Shown: piece after piece, positions 54,901 to 64,000 of the stretch
Layout of the letters: each line of letters opens with the position of its first letter
Position numbering within the stretch: the stretch's first letter is position 1
Assembly (NCBI RefSeq): GCF_029784155.1
Contig: NC_073691.1
Coordinates: forward strand, 20,612,006-20,676,005
Reading direction: 5' to 3'
DNA length: 64,000 bases
From: Uranotaenia lowii
Taxonomy: Eukaryota; Arthropoda; Insecta; Diptera; Culicidae
Program-made: the position numbers and the translations under genes
Notes under the pieces: generated by a model
What the model was told of the DNA's origin: nothing
What the model saw: the letters and a program-made list of their open reading frames with translations, nothing else
The model's database searches: none

Positions 54901-57900
54901 GTATAAAGCCGTCCCCACTTACCCCAGGTAGGGTTTGGAGACAAAATTTTAGATTTTTGCAAATAAACCCTTTTTTTCTCAATTTTTAACCGTCGATTCT
55001 TTTCCTAACTGGTTGTTTCGAATGTAAGGATTATTTCAATGTTGAGTTTTTCGTCAAGAGCCAGCTAGTTTACGAGAAATTTGCGATTGAAAAAGATGCA
55101 CATCACCTCGACATCGTAGTTAAAAATATAAAATTTATAAAAAGTCACCGTAAATATCCGCAATTGTCAGAACCGTATCTCTTTTATAGTTATTGGATAG
55201 ATTACAAGTTAATTTAACATTCTGCATTAAAAGTTTGAAAAAATAGTTCACAGTATTGTTTTCATAGCCACCGTCCCCACTTACCCCGCGTCCCCACTTA
55301 CCCCGGTGTACTTATCTAGTTAGTGTTGATGTTCGACAAATATTCAACGGATACTTTTACCACGTGCGTATCACAGCACTCGGAAGTATAAGTATTCTAG
55401 CATGAAACGAATCCTGATTGCTTTTCTTGAGTGATTTTCCGAACATTGGTCAAATACTTTTTCGAAATCAATGAACACCAGCAGAAGAGACATATCTAAG
55501 CTCTTCAAGTTCAATGATTTAAGGTGGATGTGAGTAGTCAACTAAGCTAAGCTAAGCTATCAATGAACACCAGCCAGTCCTGAAATCGTCGATTTGTTCC
55601 AGTATTATTCGTAGCGTTGTAATGTGGTCCACACATGATCGTCCGGATCGGAATCCAGCTTGTTGCCGATGGAGGGTAGCGTCAATTTCCTCCTGGATCC
55701 TGTTCAGGATCACTTTGCAGAGTACTTTGAGGGTTGTACAGATAAACTTTATGCCTCGCCAGTTACCGCACTCTGTCAGGTTTCTTTTCTTCGGAACCTC
55801 TGCGAGTATCCAAGATATCAGCGAAAAGACGGCAAGGCAGGGTCGGCTTTCAGCATTTCAGCAGGGATGCAATCGATCCCAGGTGCTTTGTTAGATTTCA
55901 TGTCTTTGATTGCCGCTTTTATTTCAGCCAGAGTGGGCGCTTCCTAGTTGACGCCATTTATGCTTACTTATGACGCTTCGAGCTGCGGGTTCTGTTGGCC
56001 ATCGCTATTCGTGACTCGGAAAAGTTGTTCGAAGTGCTCAGTCCATCGTTTAAACTGATCTGTTCGATATGTCAACAGCTGACCTGCTCGGTCTTTTAGC
56101 GGCCCTTTTCACCTCTGAATTCTCCAACCGGCGGACGTAGTATCGACAGTCGTATCTCGCCAAGGACGAGGTGATGGTCAGATGCAATGTCTGCGCTTCG
56201 TTTGTTGCGGACATCAAGAAGGCTCCTTCTCCATTTTCGACTGATGCAGATGTGGTCAATTTGATTTTCTGTTCGGCCATCTCGGGATATCCAAGTTGTC
56301 GCGTCCGGTGGGTTTCTAAATAGACACTTCGACAATTTATATCTTCAAAGTTGTCGCAACTGAATTGTGGTATGACCGTTCGTTTCAACTATACTTTATT
56401 AACTAGCAGAATGCTTACGTCGATCTGATTCAGGTTTCGGAGAGTGAAATATTTTCTCATACTCTGCTTCGAATGCACACACACACTCTCACGCTAAAAC
56501 GTCTCTTCGTTAAGTTTTTCTCCCAAAATCAGATTTATAATTACAACTCTCTCGTCTGTTTCAAGCCGTTTTGAGCGATTCAACAATTTATCAAGACAAT
56601 TTAGCTAGTATTGGTGCAGTCAAATCTTCCATCTCAGAAAACTACTACTTTGGAGTTGCATTCATAAACAACATACGACTCATCTGTAAAATTCTTGAAT
56701 AACTGTTCGGTTACGATTCGGTAAGCAGCTATTCGAACTTTAAATACTTTCATTTTACTTGTATCTTATATTCTCTACATCTACACCTTATGTGACAAGT
56801 GACCTTATGTGCTGGTCGATGGGGAAGAGCGATCCACCGATCACCATGTTGTTGTTGTCACAAAATTCTACAAACAGCTCTCCGTTTTCGCTCATCTGTC
56901 CTAGGCCATGGCGCTCCATGATGCGCTCAAGGTCCTAATTGTCGAAGCCAATCTTTACGTTGAAGTTCTCAACAACGCTGTTCAAGAAACTGCTCTTTCT
57001 CCTAAAAATCGGCAACTTCAGTTTGCGGATAACATGTTCTCATGTTTTCCCCGAACTATTATAACTACGTCGTCTGCAAAGCCAATAACTTCGAATCCCA
57101 TAGATACAAGTTTGTATAGGAGGTCGTCCACGTTCAATGACCACAACAACGGTGATAGACCTTGGGGACATCCCTGAGTTGGAGTACTAGTCCAGTAAAA
57201 AATTGCCGTGTGTACCGTGTGGAGTTATGAGATGCGTTGTCGAATGCCCCTTCAATGTCTAGAATAAAAGCAAGTGCTTTTTTTTTTTGCCCACATCGTC
57301 TTTTCTAGTTTTTGTGTTAAGGTATGTAAGGCCGTAACCGTTGACATACCTTTTTTGTTAGTGGACTTAAAATAAGGAGCTGGATTGAGAATCAAATTTC
57401 AAAGGAATCCAGTCATGCTTTTACTTAAACTTTTATGACAAATAATTCAGTTTTTAGCCAATCCTGATCTCATATAACTCTTCCGCAGCTACGTTGAAAA
57501 CACCCAGCTAAGGATGCTGCTACAATGCTACAAAAGCATCTGCGAGTACATCAAAACGAAACCATTCTTTGTGGAGATCCGCAAACAAGCGGGCCTTTCG
57601 ACCCCGACGGCAACGTCCGTTAATGGAATGTCCTCCGGATCCACAAACCTTCACCATCAGCATCAGCAACAGACGCCCTCGGTTCCCCCAAATAACCTCT
57701 GGGAACTAATCGAGGAGGGGTCCCGGTTTCAGGACAACTATCGCTGCAGCTCCGGACTGACCAAATCGGCCTACTCAATACTGCCCTGCATCTATCCGGT
57801 ACCCTCGGTTCCGATTAGCAACAGTTGTAGTAACAGCAGCAGCAGTGGATCTTCGGCCGTTTTGTCCTCTGTAAGTTACTTTTGATTTGCTAATTTTCAA

Positions 57901-60900
57901 AATTTTCAACAACATTTTAAAATTTCTTTTTACAGTCAATGACTTCCGCTGGCCATCACGGATCAAGCCAGCAGCAAATCCCGATCGGCACCGGCGGCCA
58001 GCTTCTTCCCACATCCAAAGTGATAGCTGAAAAGCAGCAACAGTCCCAAATAATGGTCCACTCGGGTCAGGCAACGTCACATCTCCATCAGCACCATCAA
58101 CAACAACAGCAGCATCATCAGCAACACCATCACCTGCAACAGCAACAGCAGCAACATCAAAACCAACATCAAAACCAACATCAACCAACGCAGAAAGAAA
58201 TCAAATTCCGCTCGGCACCGATCAAAACCGTCTCCAACGGAACGACCATGTACTCGGTCCTATACGCCGGGAACGGTAACAAAATCACCATCAAACGTAA
58301 AACGGATCCTCCTCATGTGCAACGACGAGCCACGATCCACTCGCTGGATCCGAAAACCCTCCAAGATGGGTCTTCCTCCGGTTCGACAGTTGCCAATAGT
58401 AGTAGCGCCGGCACCAACCTCACCGGTTCCGGTTCTTCAACAGTGGTGTCCGGTTTCAAAATGCCTCAAACGACGACCGTTAAAATTGCCACCGTTGGAA
58501 CTTCCTTAGCGGGGTCTACGATGGCAACCGGTCAGGGTCCCGGTTCGGCGCTGGTTGCAACGGGGAAACAGTCCGCCAAACAGCTGCTCAAGCGTCGTGG
58601 CTGTCGGTGTGGAAATGCGACGGCTACACCCGGGAAGTTGACCTGCTGTGGCCAGAGGTGTCCCTGCTATGTGGACTCTAAATCGTGCATCGATTGCAAG
58701 TGTCGTGGCTGCCGGAATCCACATCGTGCGGATGGTATGAAGGTAAGTGCGTGGAAGGGGAGGGGAGGGGAGAATAGAGAGGTTTGTGAGAGCCTCTCGA
58801 ACTGGAACAATGCATTTGAGTAGTGTATTTGGAAAAATTTGATGCAACAGCCGTTAGTTCCGCTTCTTGAGCATAAATGCCATTTAAAATATAAACCTCT
58901 GAGTCGCTCTCAAGTGTGATTTTGTGTACGATAAATTCCGAGTACAGGTCCCGTCAAAAACCCGTAGGATAGAATGACCCTGGTTGGTCAACTCCCTTGA
59001 AAAAAAACTTCAAAAACCCAACATTAGGTCAGATCTCATATCGGTATTCGTTTCCTAGGCCAAAACTCAGTTTCTGTTCGATTCGCTTATTGGTTATCAC
59101 TGGCGTACTAGCAATCGCTAGGGCAACACTATAGGGGTGCATATTGATACTTGAAATCAAAAGGGATGAACCATCCTAAAGGATGAAAATCCTGGAAAAA
59201 AATATCGCTTCACGAAAAGTTTCCATTCAAAGTACATGTTCAAAGTACAGGATTTTCTAGAATCATTGTACTCTCACAATTGTGGGTGAAAGAAATGTAC
59301 TTCATCGTTGATTGGCTGTTCGAAAATTGGAAAATGTACGGTTTTGCATTCAGATGGTATAGAAATAAGTTTTCTTGTGCTGCCTTAGACAATTAGTTTG
59401 AGTGTAACCGAACGATGATGATCAAACGACCAGACGACCTCCACCCACGCTGCTGGGGTCCCCTCTTGTCCTTCTGGAAACTTCGGTGGGTACGCTCAGA
59501 GTTAGGGAAGGAAGATCTCTTCAAATAAACATTCATTTTTACTGAGATCTTAAATAGGTGCAAAATCTGCAGAGTTATATCCAGATGGCCAAGACAATCA
59601 TTAAAGTTGAATCCTCACGTCTCCCGTTCGGCCTTGGAATAGCGCCGGAAATCTTTCAACATATGATTGTTTGAATTTCCTGTAGTTTATTCTCCAGAAT
59701 AGTAGCCAACTCTCGTTTAGCTAAATAGTGGCTCCAGCAATGTTTCAGCGTACAATTGTCCAAAATTAAAAAAAAAAACGAATGAAATGTATTAGTAACG
59801 GCTTATATACATACAGCCTCAAAATAGCGTTTTGTTCCAGATTGTAATAGTTCAAATTAATAAACTGAGCGGAGTGTGACTTTGTATTAGAAGACGCGCG
59901 TTCTTTCGTATAGTATGGTTCCGTAAAGCTCTTTGAAGTCAAGCTCTCAACAGCCCTGATCAAATCGAAGATGAACTCGGCTTTTCAAGTATTTCATTTA
60001 ACCTATTGTTTGCCCTAATCTTCTACAGGTTCGCCCCCACATTCCAGAACTGCAGAACCTGGAGATCAACCTACCGAATCCGGCAAACGAGGAATCTTTG
60101 AACACGGCCACAACGACCATCCATCTTGGATCCGGCTCATCGACATCGGCAACCGCAGGAGGATCATCGGTCAGTGGGACCAGCAGCAGCGTCGCCGGAT
60201 CGGCCGGTTCAGGCGGAGGAACCTCGGTTGCTTCCGGCATGAACATACTCCAACAACCTGCCGCTGGACTTTCAAGCCTGGGACAACCAAACAGTTCCGG
60301 GCTGACGATAAGTACCGGAGCCGGCGGAACGACTATGGTGAGCTCCGGCGGAACAACGAAAGCCTTGCTTGGGTCTCAGATAAGCTACGGAGGTGCCCCG
60401 GGCTCGACCCTCAAGATAACTCCCACTTCGCTAGCCAACGTTCTGAACAACTCGGCCAGTCAGCTAATGTCAACTGGGGACGGGATTGAATTGGCTACTA
60501 ATGCTCCAGGGTTGCTCGATGCCAGTGGGTTCAGCTACCTGACGCCGGCTAACCTGGAAGCTGCGGCCGCAGCTGCCTCGACCGGCGGAGGAATATCGTC
60601 AACGACGAGTATCCCTGCGGGTACCGCAACAACCCAGTACACTACTGTCTCTGGAACGAGCATGGCCAATGGGACCATTCATGGTATGTATTTTCTGTGG
60701 AAATTGTTCTTAAGAATTTGATTGATTAATTTTATTTTTAGTGGTCGGTGTTTACGCGACGCACCTGGGAGACATAACCTGTAGTCCGACGCTGTCCAAC
60801 ATGATCCGGACCGATAGCGGGCTAAGCAGTCTGCTCACCCACAAACCTCCGGACGCACTGCTGACGCAATCTTCCCTCAACACCCTGAATCTGTCGGCCC

Positions 60901-61139
60901 CTTCGAGTCTGCTAGGGCACTCGTTGTTCAACCCGAGCACGACCATGACCGGAGGATCGATGATTCCGGCCGGAGCAATTCTTGGTGGTGGAAGCACCCC
61001 TTCTGCCGTCGTCGGTGGTTCCGGGGAGCTGAGCATGGGTGATCCCGGGGCCGGGATCGATATCAGCGATCAGCTCGATCTGAGCGGCACCAATCTGATC
61101 ACCATCGACGGAGCCAGCATCGATGGGGACGACGTGTAG
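48578..61139 (+). CDS. msl-2: male-specific lethal 2 homologue (RING/CXC E3 ligase), five coding exons
   Basis: Exons 48578-48942, 57489-57870, 57936-58742, 60029-60683 and 60742-61139 join in frame to 868 residues. An N-terminal Gly/Ser-rich stretch precedes a C3HC4 RING finger (about 77-117: CAVC, C-x-H, CRGC, CASC). The helix after it (ENTQLRMLLQCYKSICEYI) also follows the RING in MSL2. A long Gln/His- and Ser/Thr-rich linker leads to a cysteine-rich CXC domain (about 472-513: CRC, CC, CPC, C-x2-CKC-x2-C), which in Drosophila MSL2 binds DNA, then VRPHIPEL and a Gly/Ser/Thr-rich tail ending DGDDV. In Drosophila MSL2 is the limiting subunit of the male X dosage-compensation complex; in most animals it is a chromatin-bound E3 ligase. 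In a mosquito the latter, general role is more likely. RING plus CXC in this order is essentially diagnostic. Confidence 0.92.
49107..50008. mobile_element. inverted-repeat element with GGGGAGAGTGGGG ends (msl-2 intron 1)
   Basis: GGGGAGAGTGGGGTATCTTG at the left faces GATTCCCCACTCTTCC at the right. The motif GGGCCA/TGGCCC plus CCCCAC recurs in between (near 49485, 49800 and 49985). No ORF of note. 902 bp. Confidence 0.65.
50420..52800 (+). pseudogene. non-LTR retrotransposon (CR1/L2-like), decayed
   Basis: Successive + frames show the end of an endonuclease domain (FLVGDYNINV near 50570-50610), a linker with WIDYTRERNRVNSLIKHSKK, then RT: a degenerate YRPI region, LSKILEKILLDQI, QSGYRKSYSTTTAL, VLIDFSLAFH (motif A) near 51830, and YADDLQIY (motif C) near 52080. 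Many stops and frameshifts. YADDLQIY and the general order suggest the CR1/L2 group, but clade is uncertain. It lies in msl-2 intron 1, sense orientation. Confidence 0.7.
52910..56400 (-). pseudogene. RTE-like non-LTR retrotransposon, decayed and interrupted
   Basis: Read on the minus strand: an endonuclease end with TTWISRDGRTENQIDHICIS and SDHHLVLGEIRL (about 56335-56100); RT beginning near 55947 with SNKAPGIDCIPAEM, then LNRIQEEID...QQAGFR-like sequence and LLVFIDFEKVFD (about 55465); then, beyond the inserted element at 54381-55308, GCIVSPLRFLIVMDEI (near 53620). The 3' tail has EIRTVDESLDW...QWRSFTTALC (near 52940), as in RTE-type elements. Stops throughout. Confidence 0.7.
54381..55308. 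mobile_element. inverted-repeat element with CACCGGGGTAAGTGGGGACG ends, TA target
   Basis: The left end CACCGGGGTAAGTGGGGACG and the right end CCCCACTTACCCCGGTG are inverted, with TA on both sides (54379-54380 and 55309-55310). GTAAGTGGGGACGG or its inverse occurs five times in 928 bp, including a doubled copy at the right end. No transposase. It splits the RTE-like relic, so it is younger. Confidence 0.82.
56401..56789. other. ~390-bp block between LINE pieces, LTR-like composition
   Basis: On the minus strand it starts TGTCACATAAGGTG and contains GTTAATAAAGTATAG, a poly-A-signal-like word near its end. The neighbouring endonuclease pieces look interrupted here. Exact insertion ends and target duplication were not resolved. 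Confidence 0.3.
56790..57350 (-). pseudogene. LINE fragments (RT motif-A piece and endonuclease piece)
   Basis: Minus strand: 57290-57230 gives LAFILDIEGAFDNASH, the first catalytic aspartate region of an R1/LOA/Jockey-like RT. 56930-56800 gives HGLGQMSENGELFVEFC and NMVIGGSLFP, the endonuclease middle of an RTE-like element. The order (RT before endonuclease) shows these are pieces of different elements. Confidence 0.55.
57489..57870 (+). CDS. msl-2: msl-2 exon 2
   Basis: The acceptor TCTTCCGCAG ends at 57488. The first base completes Arg122, followed by YVENTQLRMLL. The donor is CCTCT|GTAAGT after 57870, phase 0. Confidence 0.9.
57936..58742 (+). CDS. msl-2: msl-2 exon 3 (Q/H-rich linker and CXC domain)
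   Basis: Acceptor TTTCTTTTTACAG; donor ATGAAG|GTAAGT after 58742, phase 0. It contains CAG/CAA/CAT-encoded Gln/His repeats (58080-58190), a likely site of length polymorphism, and the whole CXC domain. Confidence 0.93.
58743..60028 (+). other. msl-2: msl-2 intron 3
   Basis: 1286 bp. G-runs directly after the donor (58757-58770), a GATGAACCATCC...GGATGAAAATCC motif at 59161-59195 shared with 40374 and 40533, and a ~75-bp block at 59620-59700 (TCCCGTTCGGCCTTGGAA...) that recurs at about 63343-63410. No internal gene. Confidence 0.75.
60029..60683 (+). CDS. msl-2: msl-2 exon 4
   Basis: The acceptor AATCTTCTACAG ends at 60028. It encodes VRPHIPELQNLEINLPNP followed by low-complexity Ser/Gly/Thr sequence. 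The donor is CATG|GTATGT after 60683, phase 1. Confidence 0.9.
60742..61139 (+). CDS. msl-2: msl-2 exon 5 (C-terminus, stop TAG)
   Basis: The acceptor ATTTTATTTTTAG ends at 60741 after a 58-bp intron. The exon encodes VVGVYATHLGDITC to a C-terminal acidic motif ending DGDDV. Confidence 0.9.
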
Positions 61140-62225
61140 ACAAGACAAGATGAACCGGTCCCGTACTCTATTTGTAAGTTATGCAACCGCAATTTAATCA
61201 ACTCACCACCATCTCTTCCAACGTTGTCGTCGTTCTTCGCTGATCCCTGTAGATCGTAAAAATTCAACTGCAATCACTTCGAAACAAGTTTAGTTCTAAC
61301 TGCCGGTGATCATTTTATTGGTCGCTTATTCTACCCAAATGGAACCAAATCCCCCAGTTTGTGTTTGGGGATACTCTCCTTCTGTTTTTCCTTAGCACGC
61401 TAGGTTTCAACGAGCTATTTTGTCGATATTTAGTTTTAAACTATTAGTAGATTACTTACTGATAATCATAATTGGTCGTAGATTCATGTATACTACTCTT
61501 TTATGATCATAATCTGTACAAAATTTACAGTAAAATTACAAGGGTATTGAGCTTCGTTGGGGCAAAAAGGGGACCACTGACCCTAGATTTGGTTTCGTCA
61601 AATGTACAAATGATTCCAGTCACCTAGAGATCAACTTGTCTACTCACAAACACTGATTTTACTATCCATGGAACACTTATAGAAAAGTGATCACCGAAAT
61701 AAAATATTCTCAGAGAGTAAAAACGAACAACGCTTAAACCGGTCTACTTAAAACTTCCATTGAGGTCAGTGTGGTCCAAACCAAATTAGAAGAAAAAGTC
61801 ACCCACCGGATAAGGTGGGGTCCCTAGAAATTAAATCAGTTCAGTACCCAGTATCATCCCACTTCCAATCGCCCCAAATTTGCCGATTCAAAATGAATCA
61901 ATGAATGCTGCATTTTAAACGCGATTTGTCACCGGGAAAAAATCGAATGTAAATAAATAGTTTTTGCTCCCAATCGTTCGTTTGTTCGTTCGTGTAGATA
62001 AGATGTCATTTGTTGTTCGGGGGAAAACGGAATTCGGAAAACCATGTACACAATTTATAAGACGAAAACGCATCTAAGGATTTTACAGTTTGTTGAAAGT
62101 CGTCGGGATATCAACGTGTTGGTTGAGGGTTTTTTTGGCTTTTGTTAGCTGAACGAAATAACGTGTTTTAGGCAAATGTGGAAAACGTTGAGTGTATTTT
62201 CTGAAAAAAAAATAAACAGAGGAAA
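61140..62225 (+). other. msl-2: msl-2 3' UTR and flank
   Basis: AATAAA candidates lie at about 61699 (GAAATAAAATATTC) and 62209 (AAAATAAACAGAGG). The longest + strand T-run I see is seven (about 62130-62136). No ORF. Confidence 0.5.
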
Positions 62226-64000
62226 AAACCTGTTTTGAAACAACCCTTAACCACTAACAAATATATTAGTACATAGCAACGATGGAGGTCAAATTACATA
62301 CATATGCTTTTATACTTTCCTCTGGTATATTGGTAGTCGTACTCCCCTTGGATGGAATACTACAAAAGTGTCCCGCGCGCGTGTTGCTGAATGTTCAAAA
62401 CAATTAGTATCACACACACCCCGTTTCTTTGAAAACATAAAATAATTATCCTTTTCTTGACAGAAGAAAAGTTCGCTTTGAGAAAGGGAGGGATTTACAT
62501 ACTTATAGGTTTATTGAACATATTACTAGCAAACTATATTTTAATGTGAAACACACATAACAGTGACGAACAACTTTGATGAAATAAATCAGTATGAAAA
62601 CAGCTGTCAAACGATTTGAACTATGGTTGCGCTATTGCTGTCTAAATCTGTCCGAACGATCCTTTAATAGGCTTTAATCTACCGATTGAATCTTCAAATT
62701 TGTTTTTTTCTCCTCGCAGAACTCGCTTGTCGCAGTTCGTTAAAAGCTTTTTGATGTTTGTCACTCACTACTCAATCCTTACTATTTTCTTCTCACTTTT
62801 CGCTACCCGTTTTTCGCTACTTTCTTATGACAAATTGCTTTTTGCTACTCGCTAATCACTCGCAATTTTGCTACGCGCTACTCGTTACTCAATATTTTCC
62901 ATCGATTCAACACCCAAGTTCAATTTATACAGTTTCAACAGAATAAAAAAAATGAGTCCTATAATTTTTTGAAATTTTACGTAAACGTCCATTCATTATA
63001 CGCTGTAAAATAGTTGGGGCAATGTTTGATCCAAAGGTCTTTGGTGAAACTAACAACATATGGGGAAATGAATGCGTCACTAGTTGCAAGTTTTGGCTCA
63101 TGACTATGACAACATCCCGTTCCTGGTTGCAATACACAAACGACAATTTTGTTATTTTTTTTTTTTTTCTAGGAAAAGGACTACACTAGGCCAGTGGAAA
63201 AAACAAATACGCTGAAAGTAAATAAGTGAATATGACTTTGTGTTCGTTCAAAGTAGAATAGACTCCCGATTGACTGTAATATAATTTCAGTATTATTTAA
63301 GCTCATTTGGTTTATTTTACTAAAACGGAATAATAAAGAATTTCCGTTCGGCCTTAACATTGTACCGAAAATCTTCTAGCGTTTGATAGTTTGAAGTTCC
63401 ATGCAGTTCATTTTTTTGTAATATCTTTATTTGAACAGGCTCATAGCTTGAGGCTTTAAGAAGCCAAACTCCTTTTGTATGTTTGCAAATGTTTGCTTAA
63501 GTCTAGATCATCACTTTAAGAAGAGAACAGTAAATAGGTAGGGAAATATGAACATAAAAACAATTATAGACGAAGATTGAGGTATATTTCGATCATGTCC
63601 AAGTCCCTCACAGCTAACACATCCCTTCCTCGGGCCCGAAGAGAATCTATGAAGTACGCTCTGGCGACAAGGTGGTCCTCCCACAACCAAACAATATGCT
63701 CAATGCCATGGTAACGTAGGTCGCATCCGCATAAATTGCTGCCAGCAGTATTTTTTCGATGGAGTACCGATTCAAGGAATAGTGATTGGACATGAGACGC
63801 GAAAATATACGGATAAAATCCCGACTCAGGTAAAAATAGTTAAACCAGGGTTTAAGCCTTACCTTTGGGATACACCATCGACTCAACTCGTAACATCTGC
63901 GCTGTCTGTTGACAAGAGAGTAACAAGAGCCAAGAGGTAGAATTCGTTGAATACGATTTCACGCTGGAAAATGTTGCCTTCCATTGCATCCACCTTTGCA
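62226..64000. other. intergenic stretch to the end of the window
   Basis: Between 62760 and 62895 the words CGCTACTC/CGCTAATCACTCGC recur, a loose tandem repeat. About 63343-63410 repeats the 59620 block. Around 63420-63470 TCTTTATTTGAACAGGCTCATAGCTTGAGGC looks like the edge of a dispersed repeat. No supported gene; the 79-codon minus frame at 63647-63886 has no recognisable motif. Confidence 0.45.

Noticed and set aside
57775..58188. 137-codon minus-strand ORF rich in D, V and A
   Set aside because: A complement of the Gln/His codon repeats of msl-2 exon 3.

Overview
The window is a piece of an insect nuclear genome, most likely a mosquito (Culicidae). The grounds are AT-rich DNA, spliceosomal introns with GT-AG ends, two host genes with insect-type exon structure, an ITmDD37E-type mariner relative, tRNA-derived SINEs, and many short inverted-repeat elements of the kinds common in mosquitoes. 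Genus and species cannot be settled from the sequence alone. There is nothing bacterial here: no operons, no ribosome-binding sites and no CRISPR array.

Two host genes can be assembled exon by exon, both on the + strand. (1) A glutathione peroxidase gene has its first coding exon at 27002-27123 and, after a 12.2-kb intron, two more at 39297-39514 and 39576-39904. It encodes 222 residues with a cysteine rather than a selenocysteine active site and a mitochondrial-presequence-like N-terminus. (2) A male-specific-lethal-2 (msl-2) homologue has five coding exons between 48578 and 61139 and encodes 868 residues, with an N-terminal RING finger and a CXC domain. Its 8.5-kb first intron is full of retroelement wreckage. 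A third, unplaced candidate exon lies at 47447-47671.

Most of the rest is repeats, often nested. 1-5.2 kb: a dead pogo/Tigger transposase and a long inverted-repeat element whose right arm carries a solo LTR. 5.2-13 kb: several small inverted-repeat elements, a SINE and a promoter-like GC-richer stretch. 13-16.3 kb: a decayed I-like LINE on the minus strand. 18.15-26.09 kb: a nearly pure 9-bp satellite of about 880 units that leaves five of six reading frames open and produces spurious giant ORFs. 27.4-28.7 kb: a dead mariner-type element in the long GPx intron. 31.0-36.7 kb: a full-length Ty3/gypsy retrotransposon with identical LTRs, inserted into a SINE. Its gag-pol frame reads through only if two GT-AG introns are removed, one of them inside reverse transcriptase. 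37.0-38.5 kb: a tandem plus inverted array of a ~503-bp tRNA-like-containing repeat inside one 18-bp target duplication. 40.5-46.8 kb: piggyBac-like and other inverted-repeat elements, a 75-bp-arm palindrome, a second 9-bp array, and two nested TWA-duplicating (PIF/Harbinger-like) elements, the inner one carrying a broken MINDY-deubiquitinase-like gene fragment. 49-57.4 kb: two long inverted-repeat elements and three LINE relics in msl-2 intron 1.

The items most worth following up are the intron-containing gypsy element with its repeated leader motif, the captured host-gene fragment, the 9-bp satellite with its internal higher-order order, and the array with the 18-bp target duplication.
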